Below, one piece after another: positions 23,542 through 36,039 of a stretch of 64,000 nucleotides of DNA. The DNA is from Mytilus galloprovincialis (lineage: Eukaryota > Mollusca > Bivalvia > Mytilida > Mytilidae), in contig NC_134838.1 in NCBI RefSeq assembly GCF_965363235.1, forward strand, positions 11,626,441 through 11,690,440, written 5' to 3'. Below the pieces are notes generated by a model that saw only the letters and a list, made by a program, of their open reading frames with translations, was not told the DNA's origin and did no database searches. A program made the position numbers and the translations under genes. Positions within the stretch are counted from its first letter, which is position 1. Every line of letters starts with the position of its first letter.

Positions 23542-26500
23542 TCTACCAATAAAACATGACCTCCGTGTATTCGCACAACAGTGTGGGAAGTGTTGTTAAA
23601 CACCATTCAATCACTCAGATAGTTCTTTGAATTGTGTTTTCTATTTTGTCAGATGAGGTGCCTCTCATGTTTGGGTTTTGCCTCTTGTAACAGTGTAAAC
23701 TGTCAGAGTGTACAATAAAATCTTGAATCTTGCTCATTCTTCATGTCAGACTCATACAGACCCATACACTGTACATCATTCAATCGTTGGTCACAGTGGC
23801 AATCACACCATATAGTAATGACAGCTTGGAATATATATATATTCAATGTCCTGCTTATTTTTCTCTCAATAAATCTAATTACCACATGATAGAAAACATA
23901 GTTTAAGAAAAATAGATGTTGATTTCATAGAAAAAAAACTTATGATGGTCAGAAAGTATGGGACTATTATATCAATTTATACCAAAGTCCAAGAGCTAAT
24001 GGAAATTTAATTATAAATCAAATCCTGCAACATTTTTATCACACATTCCCGATATTCCCTTTACACCATGTACACATTCAATGAACATTCTGTGTCTCAT
24101 TCAAGCATACTTAAAACTCCAGAATATGTATTTATTCTATGTATGTATAACTTGGACAACTGTTTTAATTATCTTTATTTTATTTATATCAATATAATAA
24201 TATATTATCTTTTACAATTGCAATGCTAACCATCAATAAGGTGTTTATTTTTAATGATAAACAGCATAAAACTAGCAGACATCAGTTTAAACCATGTTGA
24301 AAAGTTAAAGTTATAATATTTATCATCTTTTTAAGCTTCATGTAATTAGAAAATTGAATTAATATTGATAATTGCTCTTCAATAAGCATTATTTGGTACT
24401 TACTGAAAAGGTGGAGTGAATGTTTTTGTAAGGGAATATATGATCAGTGTCTAACAGAAAACCCTACAGGGCAATCTCAAAGTTGTTTCATTTAACCCAA
24501 GTAATCTAAAATATACATTCACTGATTGATTGATTTGAAATTGTGTATTAAATGCAGCCAACATGACTTATTTTACTTCATGTGGTATGTTTTTCAATGT
24601 GTCACAACTTACCATCATAACCAAATAACATAGAATTTTTTGTTTTTTGTTATAAAGCATGTTTCACAATCATAGAAATTAGGGAATGGGTGATCCTATT
24701 GATGAATCTATTTGCTAATTTGTATGTGAAAACATTTCATCATTCCTAACACTTTTGCTTTTGTTTCACATTATTATTAATAAACAATATTAATAATTTT
24801 GATTTAAATATTCCATGGAGCACAGCTAATTAATATACTTTATCCACCGAATGAAATCACAATTTGTAGATCTACACAGTGACACATTTATGAATTAAAA
24901 GTTCAGTGAAACATCCTCTCCTCAGTGATCATATTAATTAGGACACAATATCACATACTATATGTTCTCCACTTTCTTATAAATTTTTCCTTTGTTGATC
25001 ATGAACACATGTTCCAGAATCATTGCAGTTAGTTATTCATTCATTTCAACATATTTCCTTTTGTTGAACCTGCTTTTTAATACAGCAGCAAATTGTTTTT
25101 CTCACTTATTTTTAATACAGTCAATTAACTTCTACATTGTTCTAATTTGTATTCCTTTTAGCACAGTTAAAACAGTCTTGATTCCATTCATTTTGTCACA
25201 CACATATATATATATTAAGTAAAGAGTTGCCTTTTCAGGAAAATTAATTTTCTCTTTATATCTCAATGTACAGGAATCTGATAATATGAAAATAATATCC
25301 TTGTTTGGGTTTCATTTGTTGATCTTCCTTTGAATGACAAGTGCAGTCCTTGAGTCTTATTCATTTTATCAAATGTGCTATTGTATTGGAAGTGGCCATT
25401 GTTTCTCATTCATCTTAAAATTCTGCAAAAAAAAAAGGATATCATTATACACAATATAATTAATTTATAAGCCCCATTGCTATATATATGCATCTATTAC
25501 TTCAATCATTGTACTTGATTTACATGCTCTTAATGTGTCCTGTTATTAATATTTTGAACATAAAAATTATCTTATTCTTATTCTGATACAAAAATAGAAC
25601 TTCAATATAATCAAATTTTAGTAAGCTTAATAGCCTAAGCCCTTAGTATCAGCAGTGGTTGGTAAAACCAATAGTAAACTTACATGTTTGTAATAAAATA
25701 ATTGCCATGTTTGTTGACTTTCTTAACACATAAATATAATAGACAGATTAATCTAAACTCATAAGCAATTAATCTTTAAATAGCTTTCATATCACTTCAT
25801 GTGACTATAAAATAAGTGTCAGTTACAATAATATAATATTTGAATGCTTACATGATAATGCAGACTTCCTACATGTCAAGTCACTTGGAAGCAGTAAAAA
25901 AAAAACAGTGAATACAAATTCTGCAAAAGACAAATATAAAATTGCATAATCAAAACTTTAAAAGCAATAAACACACCAAAAGTTTTTTTTAAAACATGTA
26001 GGAAATAGGCAATAAAGGAGATATTTAAAAAAAAAAAGATTGATTGTTGGTTGCTTAATGTCCAGTGGCAAATATTTAAAAGACTGTCAGGTATTTAATC
26101 TGTATGATATTGAAATATTTATATCAATGTAGATTGACAAATTTTAAAGTCACTTATTTGTATTATAACATTTTAATAGTTATCAAGCAAATCCTACAAG
26201 TAATAAATAGTCTTAAAAATGTCAATTGAATGAAAGTGGTGATCAATTTAAAATTTTCATATCTTTAACTAAAAATTAAATTGGATAATATATTAACTGA
26301 GATGAGCAAATTCTCTCATTTTGTAAAATCTCAGTAGCCTGTTAACTGAAATATGACTTAATAGTACATTTTATTTGTTTGTACATGCATTTATAAATTC
26401 TTTGTCTTTGTGTGACTGGTATTTTCTCATAAACTTAGAAATGACAATGGATATATAAATACTATTTGTGAAACAAATCCAAGTTTTATATTTATAAAAT

Positions 26501-27042
26501 TCATGCTTAAATCACAAATTAAGTCAATTAAAAAAAAACAATGTCATTCTTTGTTTAACATGTAAAAACACCAACACTGGTCATTTGTGTGGGTGGTGTA
26601 TAAAAGTATAAAAAAAATTGACTAAGCCTAAGGAGAGGTGGACTTGGTATACATTTCCATTCTCAATTTTATTTTTATGATAATATAGGGGTGCACCCCT
26701 TACTACCAAAGTTAAGGAGCTATGTATACATAAATGAATAGTTTTAATTTATTGCATACACTAAACCAAGGGGGAATTAAATGGGGGGAGGGGTAATTAT
26801 TATGTAACAGTTGGCTTGGAAAAAGTCAAGTCTACTATAACTAATATTAAAACAATCTTTCTCCGAGCATTGTTTCCGTTTAGCCAACTTTATTGTTTCA
26901 TTGATTGATTCATAGGTCAATGGTTTTCGTCGTCGGTTATCGAAATACATGACGAATTATGAATTTTTTGATTCACTTCAACAAATTCAATAAGAAGAAA
27001 TGGGTACCGATGATAAAGAGTTACAATTTACAACGTATTTAC
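23542..27042. other. AT-rich body of the 5.07-kb element
   Basis: About 3.5 kb without a supported gene; composed largely of A/T-rich unique-looking sequence. The open frame at 24992-25222 is hydrophobic but carries no motif. Confidence 0.45.
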
Positions 27043-27144
27043 CTCAAAATGTATGCAAAATCCATCTTTCCATTGTGATTTCCATGTGCCGACTTCTTTG
27101 ACAAGGTGCTCAACAGCTGATGATAATGAGTGTGACGTGACAAG
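27043..27144 (-). other. Exon-like segment at the right end of the 5.07-kb element
   Basis: The minus strand is open for 34 codons (containing HLVKEVGTWKSQWKDG) up to a consensus-like donor TTTTGAG|GTAAATA (GT at 27041-27042). There is no in-frame ATG after the preceding stop. Base composition is less AT-rich than the rest of the element. It may be a captured host exon or a first exon of an old transposon gene. I do not recognise the peptide. Confidence 0.3.
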
Positions 27145-27576
27145 CTAAAAATTGACGTTGATGAATCTTAAGTTTTTGGCGATTTTCTTACTCAAAACTG
27201 TAAGTGTTCAAGGGAACAACGGTCATGTTTGAAGATATTGTTAATGTCGCAATGATGTTGTCGAAAAACAACAAGTTGATAAATCTTTGATCTCGGTGTA
27301 ACCAAAAAATCACCACTCCATAGCAAATTCTCCCAACGTCCGATTTAGCCAATCAAAATTCGTATAGTTTCGAAAATGACGTTATAGATGAGATTTCGAT
27401 GCAATCACCAAAAATCGTCAAAAATGATTTGAAACCGCATTAACCTACCCGCGAATGAAATAGATATTTTGAATAATGGAATGGAATGCTGTGATCCTTT
27501 AGCCCTTAATTATAGATAAACCTTATACCTCATTAGAAAGCTTATTACGAGAGGAACAAAATGTATATAGTCAAAT

Positions 27577-27907
27577 AAAATTGAGAAAGGAAATGGTGAA
27601 CATGTCAAAGCGACAACCACCCGACCATAGAGCAAACAACAGCCGAAGGCAACCAATGGGTCTTCAATGTAGCGAGAATTCCTGCACCCGTAGGTGTCCT
27701 TCAGCTGGCCCCTAAAATATGCATAATAGTACAGTGATAATGGACGTCATACTAAACTCCGAATTATACACAAGAAACTAAAATTTAAAATCATACAAGA
27801 CTAACAAAGGCCACAGGCTCCTGACTTGGGACAGGCGCAAAATTGCGGCGGGGTTAAACATGTTTATGAGATCTCAACCCTCCCCCTATACCTCTAGCCA
27901 ATGTAGA
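27577..27907 (+). repeat. Family S1 SINE-like repeat, inserted in the array
   Basis: Same landmarks as 2221-2536 and slightly longer at its 3' end ('CCTCTAGCCAATGTAG'). The array unit stops before it and resumes after it, so it is a later insertion. Confidence 0.8.
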
Positions 27908-28138
27908 ACATGTTCCACAACGCATATTAGAGGAGTAACGAAGGACCTAAATATCGAAATACGCTTGAACATTTAGAAATAGCTTATTTTGAATAATCGA
28001 GTGGACTGCTATGACCCTTCAGCCCCTAATTACAGATATGTTATACCTCAATCGAAAGCTTATCAAGAGAGGAACAAGAGGTATATACTAGTAGTCAATA
28101 TGTTCCGCAACGGATATTACAGGAGTAACAAAGGACCA

Positions 28139-28796
28139 AAACTCAAAAACTTAACTTTGACCACTGAACCATAAAAATGATGTCAAGGTCAGATGACACC
28201 TGTCAGCTAGATATGTACACCCTACAATCATTTCATACACCAAATATAGTAGACCTATTGCATATATAGTATAAGAAAAACAGACCAAAACACAAAAAAC
28301 TTAACTATAACCACTGAACAATGAAAATGAGGTCAAGGTCAGATGACACCTGCCAGTTGGACATGTACACCTTACAGTCCTTCCATACACGAAATATACT
28401 AGACCTATTGTTTATAGTATCTGAGATATAGACTTGACCACCAACACTTAACCTTGTTCACTGATCCATGAAATAAGGTCGAGGTCAAGTGAAAACTGTC
28501 TGACGGGCATGATGACCTTGCAAGGTATGAACATACCAAATATAGTTATCTTATTACTAATAATAAGAGAGAATTTAACATTACAAAAAATCTTAACTTT
28601 TTTTCTAGTAGTCACTGAACCATGAAAATGAGGGCAATGACATTGGACATGTGGCTGACGGAAAGTTCGTAACATGAGGCATCTATATATAAAGTTTGAA
28701 GCATCCAGGTTTTCTACCTTCTAAAATATAAAGCTTTTAAAAAGTAAGCTAACACCGCCGCCGCCGACGAATCATTATCCCTATGTCGAGCTTTCT
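28139..28796 (+). repeat. Interspersed repeat with about 160-bp inner units
   Basis: Related blocks with 'CCACTGAAC.ATGAAAATGA' and 'GGTCAAGGTCAGATGACACC' recur near 28158, 28317, 28455 and 28615, ending in a GCC/CCG microsatellite and 'CCTATGTCGAGCTTTCTGC'. It separates the left array from the Polinton fossil. No coding content. Confidence 0.65.
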
Positions 28797-29265
28797 GCAA
28801 CAAAAGAAAATTCACAGATAGAATAAACACAATGGATTTTACGATTACAAATATGTCTGATCAGAGATAGAATACGGCGGAAGAGGAAGAATTTCTGAAA
28901 AAAGTGGACGCTGTTACGGCCAAAGGAGAACACCGCTGCAATGATGAGGAAATTCTCAAATGGCAAGAAGTAGGGCAGGACTCAACCTGGATTGTCAAAG
29001 ATGTTGACACGAAGTAAAGGTCTGCAAAATTATAACCTTGTGCTCGAAAGGGGAAACTATTCGCACATGGGAATGTGAGAGATTAAACAAGCAGCTTACC
29101 ACCGTCTTGGCAAAGAGAGAGACCGATGGAGCTGGGCAGTTTGTGAGCTATGGGATTAAAAAATTCAGACACACCGGGTACGTTTCACGACTTTCTTATT
29201 TTTTCATAAGGATTGTAGGATTGAGAGTGTTAGGATATGTTTTGTAGGCCCCAAAACTGGGTCTG
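28797..29265 (+). repeat. Left inverted end of the Polinton fossil
   Basis: Matches 36040-36503 reversed, with indels and by eye roughly four in five bases identical. It carries remnants of a small gene recognisable by WECERLNKQLTT and ETDGA, whose counterpart in the right end reads WGCERLNKQLTT. Confidence 0.8.
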
Positions 29266-29324
29266 AAAACCAGTGAATTGGGGATGGGGGTTTTGGGGTT
29301 ACCTAAATTGATTTTTTTATTGTT

Positions 29325-29460
29325 AGGATAAAGACGAATCCAATAGTGAACATGGAGTTAGTAGTTGAAAACGTCAAAGCCCTGAGAGGTATAGCCAAAA
29401 TGAACCACCTTCGAGGGTATTCCCGGTTGAGGAAAGATCAGTTGGTTGAGAGGTGATAGA
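29325..29460 (+). pseudogene. SAP-like small gene remnant of the Polinton
   Basis: A short stretch with LRGYSRLRKDQLVE, resembling the SAP-type DNA-binding motif found in small genes of invertebrate Polintons and adintoviruses (recalled). Fossil; function not claimed. Confidence 0.5.
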
Positions 29461-29789
29461 AACGAAGACAAATCTTAAATTTCATCGTCGTCCCAAACCC
29501 CACACGAGGAAGGAGATTATCACCCAGACAAAACAACTTGGGTTGAAAGGGGTTAGCAGGCTGTCGATAGATCGGCTGCTAAAGAAGGTACAGGAAAAGA
29601 TTTGGGAAGATAGGAAAGCCATTGGGGATAACATTGAGGTACATTCGCCGAAGAAAGCCTTTAAAGATGTATTTACTACCTGGAATATGACCCCCATCGA
29701 CCTCCCTTGAGGTCTCTCGGGTGTCACGGGGGGAACTTATAGAAGATGGGCATTGTAAGGGGCAAAGCAATGTGATCATGCACTGTACC

Positions 29790-30575
29790 TTTAGATTAAT
29801 CCAACAGGTAAAGCAGATGAAGAGAACGAGAGATACTTTCACTCTGGAAACTAGATTTTCACCTCGGCCACGGACTTGGTTGAAACCCTTGAGGAGATAG
29901 ATGAAAAGATCGTAGAAAAGATTGCCCGGTGGACCTCTGACAAAACTAGGGAAATGGTGAATACTTCCTCGGTCCAGCGGGGGTGTATCCCTTCTCGAAT
30001 GTACCTTTCTTCTTGGTGATTCTGAAAATCGCGGTGGTTTAATGGGAGGTATGCTGCTGTAAAGGTTCCAATACAACTTGTTTTCATGCTCCTTATGACT
30101 TGCGGCATTAGGGACCATCTTGATAGCGGTGCTTGGTGGTATTGCACTGGCGAACAAGATCGTCCAGGACATCGATATAGGTGCGTGTGGAGTTGGCTGA
30201 AAAGTATTTGAGCATTTTCTCTTTCATGGTGCGGTTTCAACGTTTGACAATACTCGACTTATCTTCGTTCCCGGTGGAGTAGAGATCGATACCATGCTTT
30301 TGAAGCAGCTGATTTACATGTTTATTGTAAAACTCAGTGCCTTTGTCTGTACATAGCTTCTTGGGCACACCGCTTGGAAGGCATCCCGCACTATCACCCC
30401 CTTCCTGTTCTTGAGTGGTATCAGCCAGTCATATTTCGAGAAGACATCGATAATGCTCAGGATAAATATATTTCCCTTGATGTCCCTGGAGAAGTCACTC
30501 ATATCAACGAGGTCGGCCACCCAGGTCTCATCCACACCACCCACCGCTAAACAGCGTTTATGAAACTAACGTCGA
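29790..30575 (-). pseudogene. Polinton integrase remnant
   Basis: Retroviral-type (rve) integrase core: ETWVADLVDMSDFSRD and FILSIIDVFSKYDWLIPLKN at 30314-30544, then the downstream core around 30080-30180 and a C-terminal SH3/chromo-like part with IHPRWTEEVF near 29960. In Polintons this enzyme integrates the element. The frame is broken; treated as a fossil. Confidence 0.8.
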
Positions 30576-31050
30576 ACTGGTTTGTGCAACTCCTCAGCTA
30601 GCCCATCGGTCCAGCGAACAGTTTTTTAACACCCAGAACGAATCGAGCTTTGGTACCGATGATGGGTCCGACGATGCTGCAGTCTAAGCGTTCGTATGTG
30701 GTACAGTTGGGAATTGTATTAAGCGAGGCTAGCATAGCTTCGTCACAGATGGTGTTGCGTGCGGTTGTATCCTTGTGCTGGGCATGACAAAGATCGTGGT
30801 GATATGCTGCCTGGTCAACTTGAATAATGGGTTTTGACCAAGCCTTCGGGTGCCATCGGGAAGTAGTCGCTTTCTAAGTCTAGTCCCTCGCCCGGTGAAG
30901 TTGTGTCCGGGTACATGCATTTCCATGGGTAATCGATTGATTAGTTTGTTCATGAACCCTGTACCGGTTGTAGCAACAAACTGAGACTTCTTGGCATCGC
31001 ACACCTTGCAGTTGCCAACCTTTCTCCGTCGCCCGTTGCTGGTCATTACC
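30576..31050 (-). pseudogene. Polinton phospholipase-A2-like gene remnant
   Basis: Begins with a Cys-X2-Cys motif (CKVCDAKKSQFV), then MEMHVPGHNFTGRGTRL. In relatives this is followed by a parvovirus-type PLA2 core; here remnants of it can be seen. Broken. Lies immediately upstream of the integrase on the same strand. Confidence 0.65.
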
Positions 31051-31189
31051 TCGCTTGTGTTAACTGTGTCCGTCTTTCTATGACTTTCACGCAGAAAATC
31101 ATCGCTATGTTATTTTAATAAATGAACGTTGAAGACATTTCCTACAGTGCCAACGCTCCCACGAGGAGTAATCACTACCACCTACTTCA

Positions 31190-31790
31190 GCGATCGATAA
31201 GACGGTTGATCATTGGGAAATTGGACTGTGGTAAGACGACGCTGCTGAACAACCTATTCTTGCGCGATGGATGGCTCTGACTACAATCGATTGTACGTCT
31301 ATGGATAATCGCTTCACCAACCTATCTACCCGCTGTTGGAGCAAGCGCTGGAAAAAGGCCTCCCTAAAGAAGATATCGAGACCTCCTACAGTGCAAGGGC
31401 AAGTCACCCTACTCGTTAATCGATGTGGTCAACATCTTACCACCACCACGACACCCGAGTGGTATCGAGACTTTTTTTTTCGAGCAAGGGTACCAAACCC
31501 CCGAGAACTTGATCACAGCCGCAAGAACCTCATTGTGAACCTCATGGTGTTCGACGGCTTGATGCTGAGAAAACAGAACACGAGTGAAAACAACGTCGAT
31601 TGTTTCTACCTGTGCCAGAACTACTTCACACTGCCCCGCCAGTCGATCCGGGAGAATGCCAACTTCCCCTGCCTCTTTCAGCAGAATGATAAGAATATCG
31701 ACCACATCTGACGCGATCACTGCAACGATCTCACCAAGGAACAGTACAGTTTGACGCTCTGTCATGTGTAAGCATTGCTGGTCTAAGCCC
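31190..31790 (+). pseudogene. Polinton genome-packaging ATPase remnant (FtsK/HerA-A32 type)
   Basis: A Walker A-like segment IIGKLDCGKTTLLNN (about 31210-31255), a Walker B-region relative VNLMVFDGLML (about 31530-31565) and the typical downstream NVDCFYLCQNYFTLPRQS followed by RENANFPCLF. In intact relatives it drives DNA into capsids. Fossil with several breaks. Confidence 0.75.
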
Positions 31791-31799
31791 TATGGATTT

Positions 31800-32617
31800 G
31801 TAACCATCGATTTCACAAGCACCAATTAAATGAGTTCTTTGAGGTATAAGATAATATAAATAGATACTATCTGGACACAGAGGAACCCCAGCCCTGCAAG
31901 TTCGAATGGCCCTGTAAATGCAATTTTGAGTGGGTTCCATGTTGAAAATGCAGTTGCGTGATCCTTCGACCGATCTAAAGCGGTGGAGGTGATTTCAACG
32001 CATAGAACATTATAATAAGGTGGAGCGATTTTCTCAACCCCAATGCCCTGCCAAGACGATTTGAGGCCACCAGTGCATATACCCATGACACTTGAATCTT
32101 TCGAAAAAAAGGGATCCGTATCAGCTGTGTAATACCTTCATGCGCAACTCATTGATTAGGGGCGTTCACACCAACGCTTAGAGGCGTTCAACAGCATTCG
32201 ATCCTATTAGATAAATGACATTTATCAAGATTATCGACCCTAAACAGCGTGAGGCACTTGTCAGGGAGTTGCAAGACACCAAACGGAAGATTCAAGCCAG
32301 TAATATGCAGCATCGCCTCGACAAGATTGAACTTAGCCGGGACCTTTACAAGGTGTTCAAGCCTGTGGTTGAGGCTTAGCGAGAGGCAGCTTGACAGATC
32401 ACCAAAATGATCACAGACCTTCCTGCAACAGTGCCAGTACTCCCTCCTCCACCGCCCACTACTCATTGCACAACCTACAGAAACCATCATTGGAGCTCGA
32501 GCACAGCAGCATTTGCAACTCAGTATGACTACTTCCGCCGACCACACCTTTTGATTGCGATCTGAAAACGATGGTATCTTCATCAGAAGCTGACCAGTTA
32601 CTTTTGATGGCGATCAT
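31800..32617 (+). pseudogene. Degraded Polinton interval with a small helical gene remnant
   Basis: Bases about 32215-32400 encode a charged helical stretch (PKQREALVRELQDTKRK) reminiscent of a small gene that follows the ATPase in invertebrate Polintons. The rest (31800-32215) is too decayed to assign. Confidence 0.4.
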
Positions 32618-32998
32618 TTGTTCATGGATACTAGTAGTATAAAGTACAAAGGAACCCTTGGCCTCTGGGAAGTTATGGTGAAAAAGAAACAAAAATCGTT
32701 CGAGCACGACGACCTTGACGACTATGCAGAGATCCTGAAAGGTTCCGGTGATATGTATAAAGGCAATTCCATCTTTTCAAGAACCCCAAAGGCGAATAAG
32801 AATAACAAGTGGAAGGGAATCGTGTCCCACATTTACCAGAAGTATAAGTTTGGCAGTGATACAGCTGCACCTTACCGAGCACGAAATAATGGTGTGCGCA
32901 ACGAAATTGTGTCGATTTATATCCAAGCTATGAAAAAGGGTAGATATATCAGCACCAAAGAATATATGGCGCTTCATCATAATATATCCTATAAGTGA
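32618..32998 (+). pseudogene. Small conserved Polinton gene remnant
   Basis: Contains IKYKGTLGLWEVM, DDLDDYAEIL and NNKWKGIVSHIYQKY, a layout I recall from a small gene near the capsid genes of invertebrate Polintons. Function unknown. It sits directly between the ATPase and capsid regions, as in relatives. Confidence 0.5.
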
Positions 32999-32999
32999 A

Positions 33000-33300
33000 T
33001 GTTTGCAAATCAAGAAAGGTTACGACTGAAAGTACGCATACAGTGGTAGGGGACTGTTTTGCACAATCGCCAGTTTGGCTGGACGCATGTTTACTGCCTC
33101 TGCCACCAAAACCATAGGAAGTAAGGCCGTGAGTGCAAACACCAATGCAGCCTTGAGAGGTGTTGAAAAAGGGGGCCCAAAGCCGTCGACCATGTGGTTG
33201 ATAAAGTGATCCGCCCCCGAAAACTCAGAATGTCCACTCAACAGTCCAATGGTCAACCTGCAAACCGCAGCAAACCCAGTTGAACAACCTGATATCCGGT
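33000..33300 (+). pseudogene. Small Ala/Gly-rich Polinton gene remnant
   Basis: Encodes a GLFCTIASLAGRMFT-like hydrophobic start and a Lys/Arg-rich end, resembling a minor virion-type protein placed just before the major capsid gene in Polintons. Assignment rests mainly on position. Confidence 0.4.
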
Positions 33301-33359
33301 TCTGGCATTGCTACCATCCACGACTTTGTGCAGCGCTATAAATAAATACATATATTATA

Positions 33360-34620
33360 CATCCTTATAATCACCGAAGGGTTGATCTTCGACGAAAGTC
33401 TCCAAAAATATAAGGTTCACGAATACGAACCTCAAGCTGGTGCCAACCTGAATAATTCAGGTGAGATCCGAATCAACATCGAAACCCAAGACTTGTTCCT
33501 CCATCCCGCTGAAAGTTATCTCTTGGTAGAGGGGCGACTGTAAAAGAACCACGGTAGTGCATATGCTAATGCAGATCTAGTGTCTCTCATTCACAATGGA
33601 ATCATGTATCTCTTCAAGACTATCAGTTACAATTAATGCAAGCTCTCATGCCAGCTGACCCAGTCGTTGCCATCACTGTGCTGAGAATGTTGATTTATCC
33701 CAACAATTTCTCCAAATCCCAAGGTCTTAACTAGCTGTGGTACAAAGATTCATCTACCGAAGCCAAGGCCGAAAACACCTGCTTTGCAGCACGTCATGGG
33801 TATATTATCACCAAGCCCGCCAATAAAAGGATCGTTTTCATTCACCATACCCCTGAGACATATTTTCGGCTTTGCAGATGATAACAAGATTGTGTATAGA
33901 TTCAAGCACGAATTGTCACTCGTGCGCGACTCGGACGACAATGCTGTCCTGCTGCTGCCGTCAACGACGTGGCGAAAATCAATCTGAGTAAGATCTCTTG
34001 GTTTGTTCCTCACGTCCTTCCTTCCTTCCGATAAAAAAAAACTGCGGTTGTAAAAGACCATCCAAAGCAAGAGTAAGATCGATTGTGGTTTCCGAATACG
34101 ACAGTGTGATTCTACAAGTGTTACCTAAACCTTACAGTTCCACTGGCGTTTGTCTGCCAAGAGCGGTCGAGAGAAACCAAGATACATCATCGCAGCCTTT
34201 CAGACCGGTAAAAGTACGATCGAACTCAAAATGAAGCCGTGTTCGACCACTGCCGGTTGCGAACTATCTACGTGACCCTCAACGCAGAACGCTACCTGGC
34301 GGTAGACTTCAATGCCAGTTTCACACAAACCAAGATCGCCAGAGAGTACAAGAATGTCGCAGAAATCGAACTATTTCAACATGGACCGTTTTATCAGCAA
34401 CTGCAACATTAACCCCTCCGATTTCGTCGATCTGTATCTACTGTTTGTCATTGATGTGAGTCACCAGTCCATTTGAATCCGATAGTCAGAAGATGAACGT
34501 CGTGTACAAAGAGTAAAATAAATGGATAAAATTCACCTACAAGTAACTCCTCTTTGCCAGCCGCCCTGCCGAAGTCTATGCGATCGTTGTGATCAACAAC
34601 TGAGAAGTATGACGGTATCG
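33360..34620 (+). pseudogene. Polinton major capsid protein remnant (double jelly-roll)
   Basis: The N-terminal region shows VHEYEPQAGANLNNSGEI and TQDLFLHPAESYLLVEGRL, close to the start of invertebrate Polinton major capsid proteins as I remember them. Later pieces such as LSKISWFVPHVLPS and IRQCDS follow in the right order. Fossil; several breaks. Confidence 0.75.
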
Positions 34621-34659
34621 AAGAGTGGAAGCAAAATATGTGACAATTGTGTATCATAA

Positions 34660-35445
34660 ATAAATGGATAACACATGCTTGCAGCAATTACTAAAATCAC
34701 CAACCCAAGCATGGGTTTTCCTTCATCGTTTCTGGAAACGATATCCAAATTCTTACCCGGTTCAACCCCCACTGCAACTCAAGGAATCCAAGACCTACGA
34801 GATGGCATTGATAAATCTGAAAACCAATAATTCCACCCCTAACATTCAAATGTATACAGGTAACCATTCCTTCCGCTACTCTCCCGATGATGGTGCCAAC
34901 TGGTTTTCCATCGCACTGAGCACAGGTTCCTATGACATCGAAGACATCAACAATGAAATCCAGCGACAGCTACGGCTCAACAAACACAAAACGAAGATCA
35001 TCATCGATGACAAACGGGCGACCCTAAAGCAACACTGACCCTCGCCAAACTCTATCAAGTAGACTTCAAAGTTGTCAATAACATCAACACCGTCTTGGGA
35101 TCCAAGTGGCAGATTTACACGTTCGGTATGATCACAAACGGTTATACAGAAGGGAAGCACATTGTAAATATCAGAATCAACAGCATTCTGGTGAATGGTG
35201 ATATCAACCATGAAGTTATGTAAATGGTACACATCAGTCTTCAATCTACAGCTTTTTTTCCCGCAGACGGTCCTGGTATGAAAATCATTCAAACCTCTAA
35301 GCACCTGTTGGTAGTATACTTGCCAGTGATCTTGCGAACCAGCAATCGCATGCAAACATATCTCAACGATCAAGACGGTAGGCTCATCGATCTCAGAGGT
35401 GAACATCTCACTATCCGTTTTCATCTTCTTGCGTTTACACAGTGA
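34660..35445 (+). pseudogene. Polinton penton-like (minor capsid) gene remnant
   Basis: Shows YEMALINLKT, FRYSPDDGANW, GSYDIEDINNEIQRQL and, near its end, IDLRGEHLTIRFHL. This layout recurs in a gene next to the major capsid gene in cnidarian and mollusc Polintons; penton identity is my best guess. Fossil. Confidence 0.6.
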
Positions 35446-35885
35446 ATCCCAGTGGCAACGGTCTCTACCTCAAATCCCCAAACGCCCGGATTACCTATGG
35501 GTATGGACTCTACTTGGAGCGTGGTCAGAAATTCCACGACGGAGCCGTTCTGATCTTATATTTAGATGCTTACAGTCCCTTCAAAAACATTGCCCTCCTC
35601 GGTATGCTCCTATAAAATAAATGAACGATTTAGATTCTTGGTACCGACAATGTGTGTCGAATCAACTCGATGCAGAAATTTGAAGGTATCAAACTACCTT
35701 GAATGCCTATAAACGTCTGGAAAAAGCTGTATCTGTAGCACTGGGTGCTTGTTTTGTGGTTAGTTTGGTGTTAACCAGTAGTACCCTGGGTTCAGCTTTG
35801 ACCGGTACAGGTCTTATAGCCACCCTTCCTAGCTTGTTTGAATGCTACCACCGTAATGGATCTCACACTAATTTCTAGGCATGTA
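35446..35885 (+). pseudogene. 3' structural-type small gene remnants of the Polinton
   Basis: First a segment with GLYLKSPNARITYGYGLYLE, then one with a hydrophobic stretch (ALGACFVVSLVLTSSTLG) that could have been a membrane segment. Both recur, from memory, near the end of invertebrate Polintons. Functions unknown. Confidence 0.4.
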
Positions 35886-36039
35886 ACAAAAAAAAAGAAA
35901 CACCACGATACCTTGCGATTGCCCCAGTCCAAAAAAGTCCTTGGTTGAGCAATGTATCAGCTCTGCTTTAGCTAATGATGAACAGTTCTATGATGCCGAG
36001 TTTGGGAAAGTCGTCACCTGCCTCAAAAACTCAATTCAA

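Larger units (their letters stand above)
22386..27453. mobile_element. 5.07-kb TIR element inserted in the left array
   Basis: The left end reads CGCGGGTATGTTAATGCTG and the right end, reversed, CGCGGGTAGGTTAATGCGG. Removing it restores an array unit across the join if AA is duplicated (22384-22385, 27454-27455). The inside is very AT-rich and holds a hairpin (22612-22919), a Harbinger-type MITE (23257-23538) and a GC-richer right end with an exon-like segment. No transposase is visible; superfamily undetermined. Confidence 0.72.

Noticed and set aside
24992-25222. 76-codon hydrophobic open frame
   Set aside because: T-rich sequence in the AT-rich body of a transposon; no recognisable motif.
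29579-30240. Long minus open frames of 129 and 197 codons as intact genes
   Set aside because: They overlap the Polinton integrase remnant and are parts of that fossil read in more than one frame.
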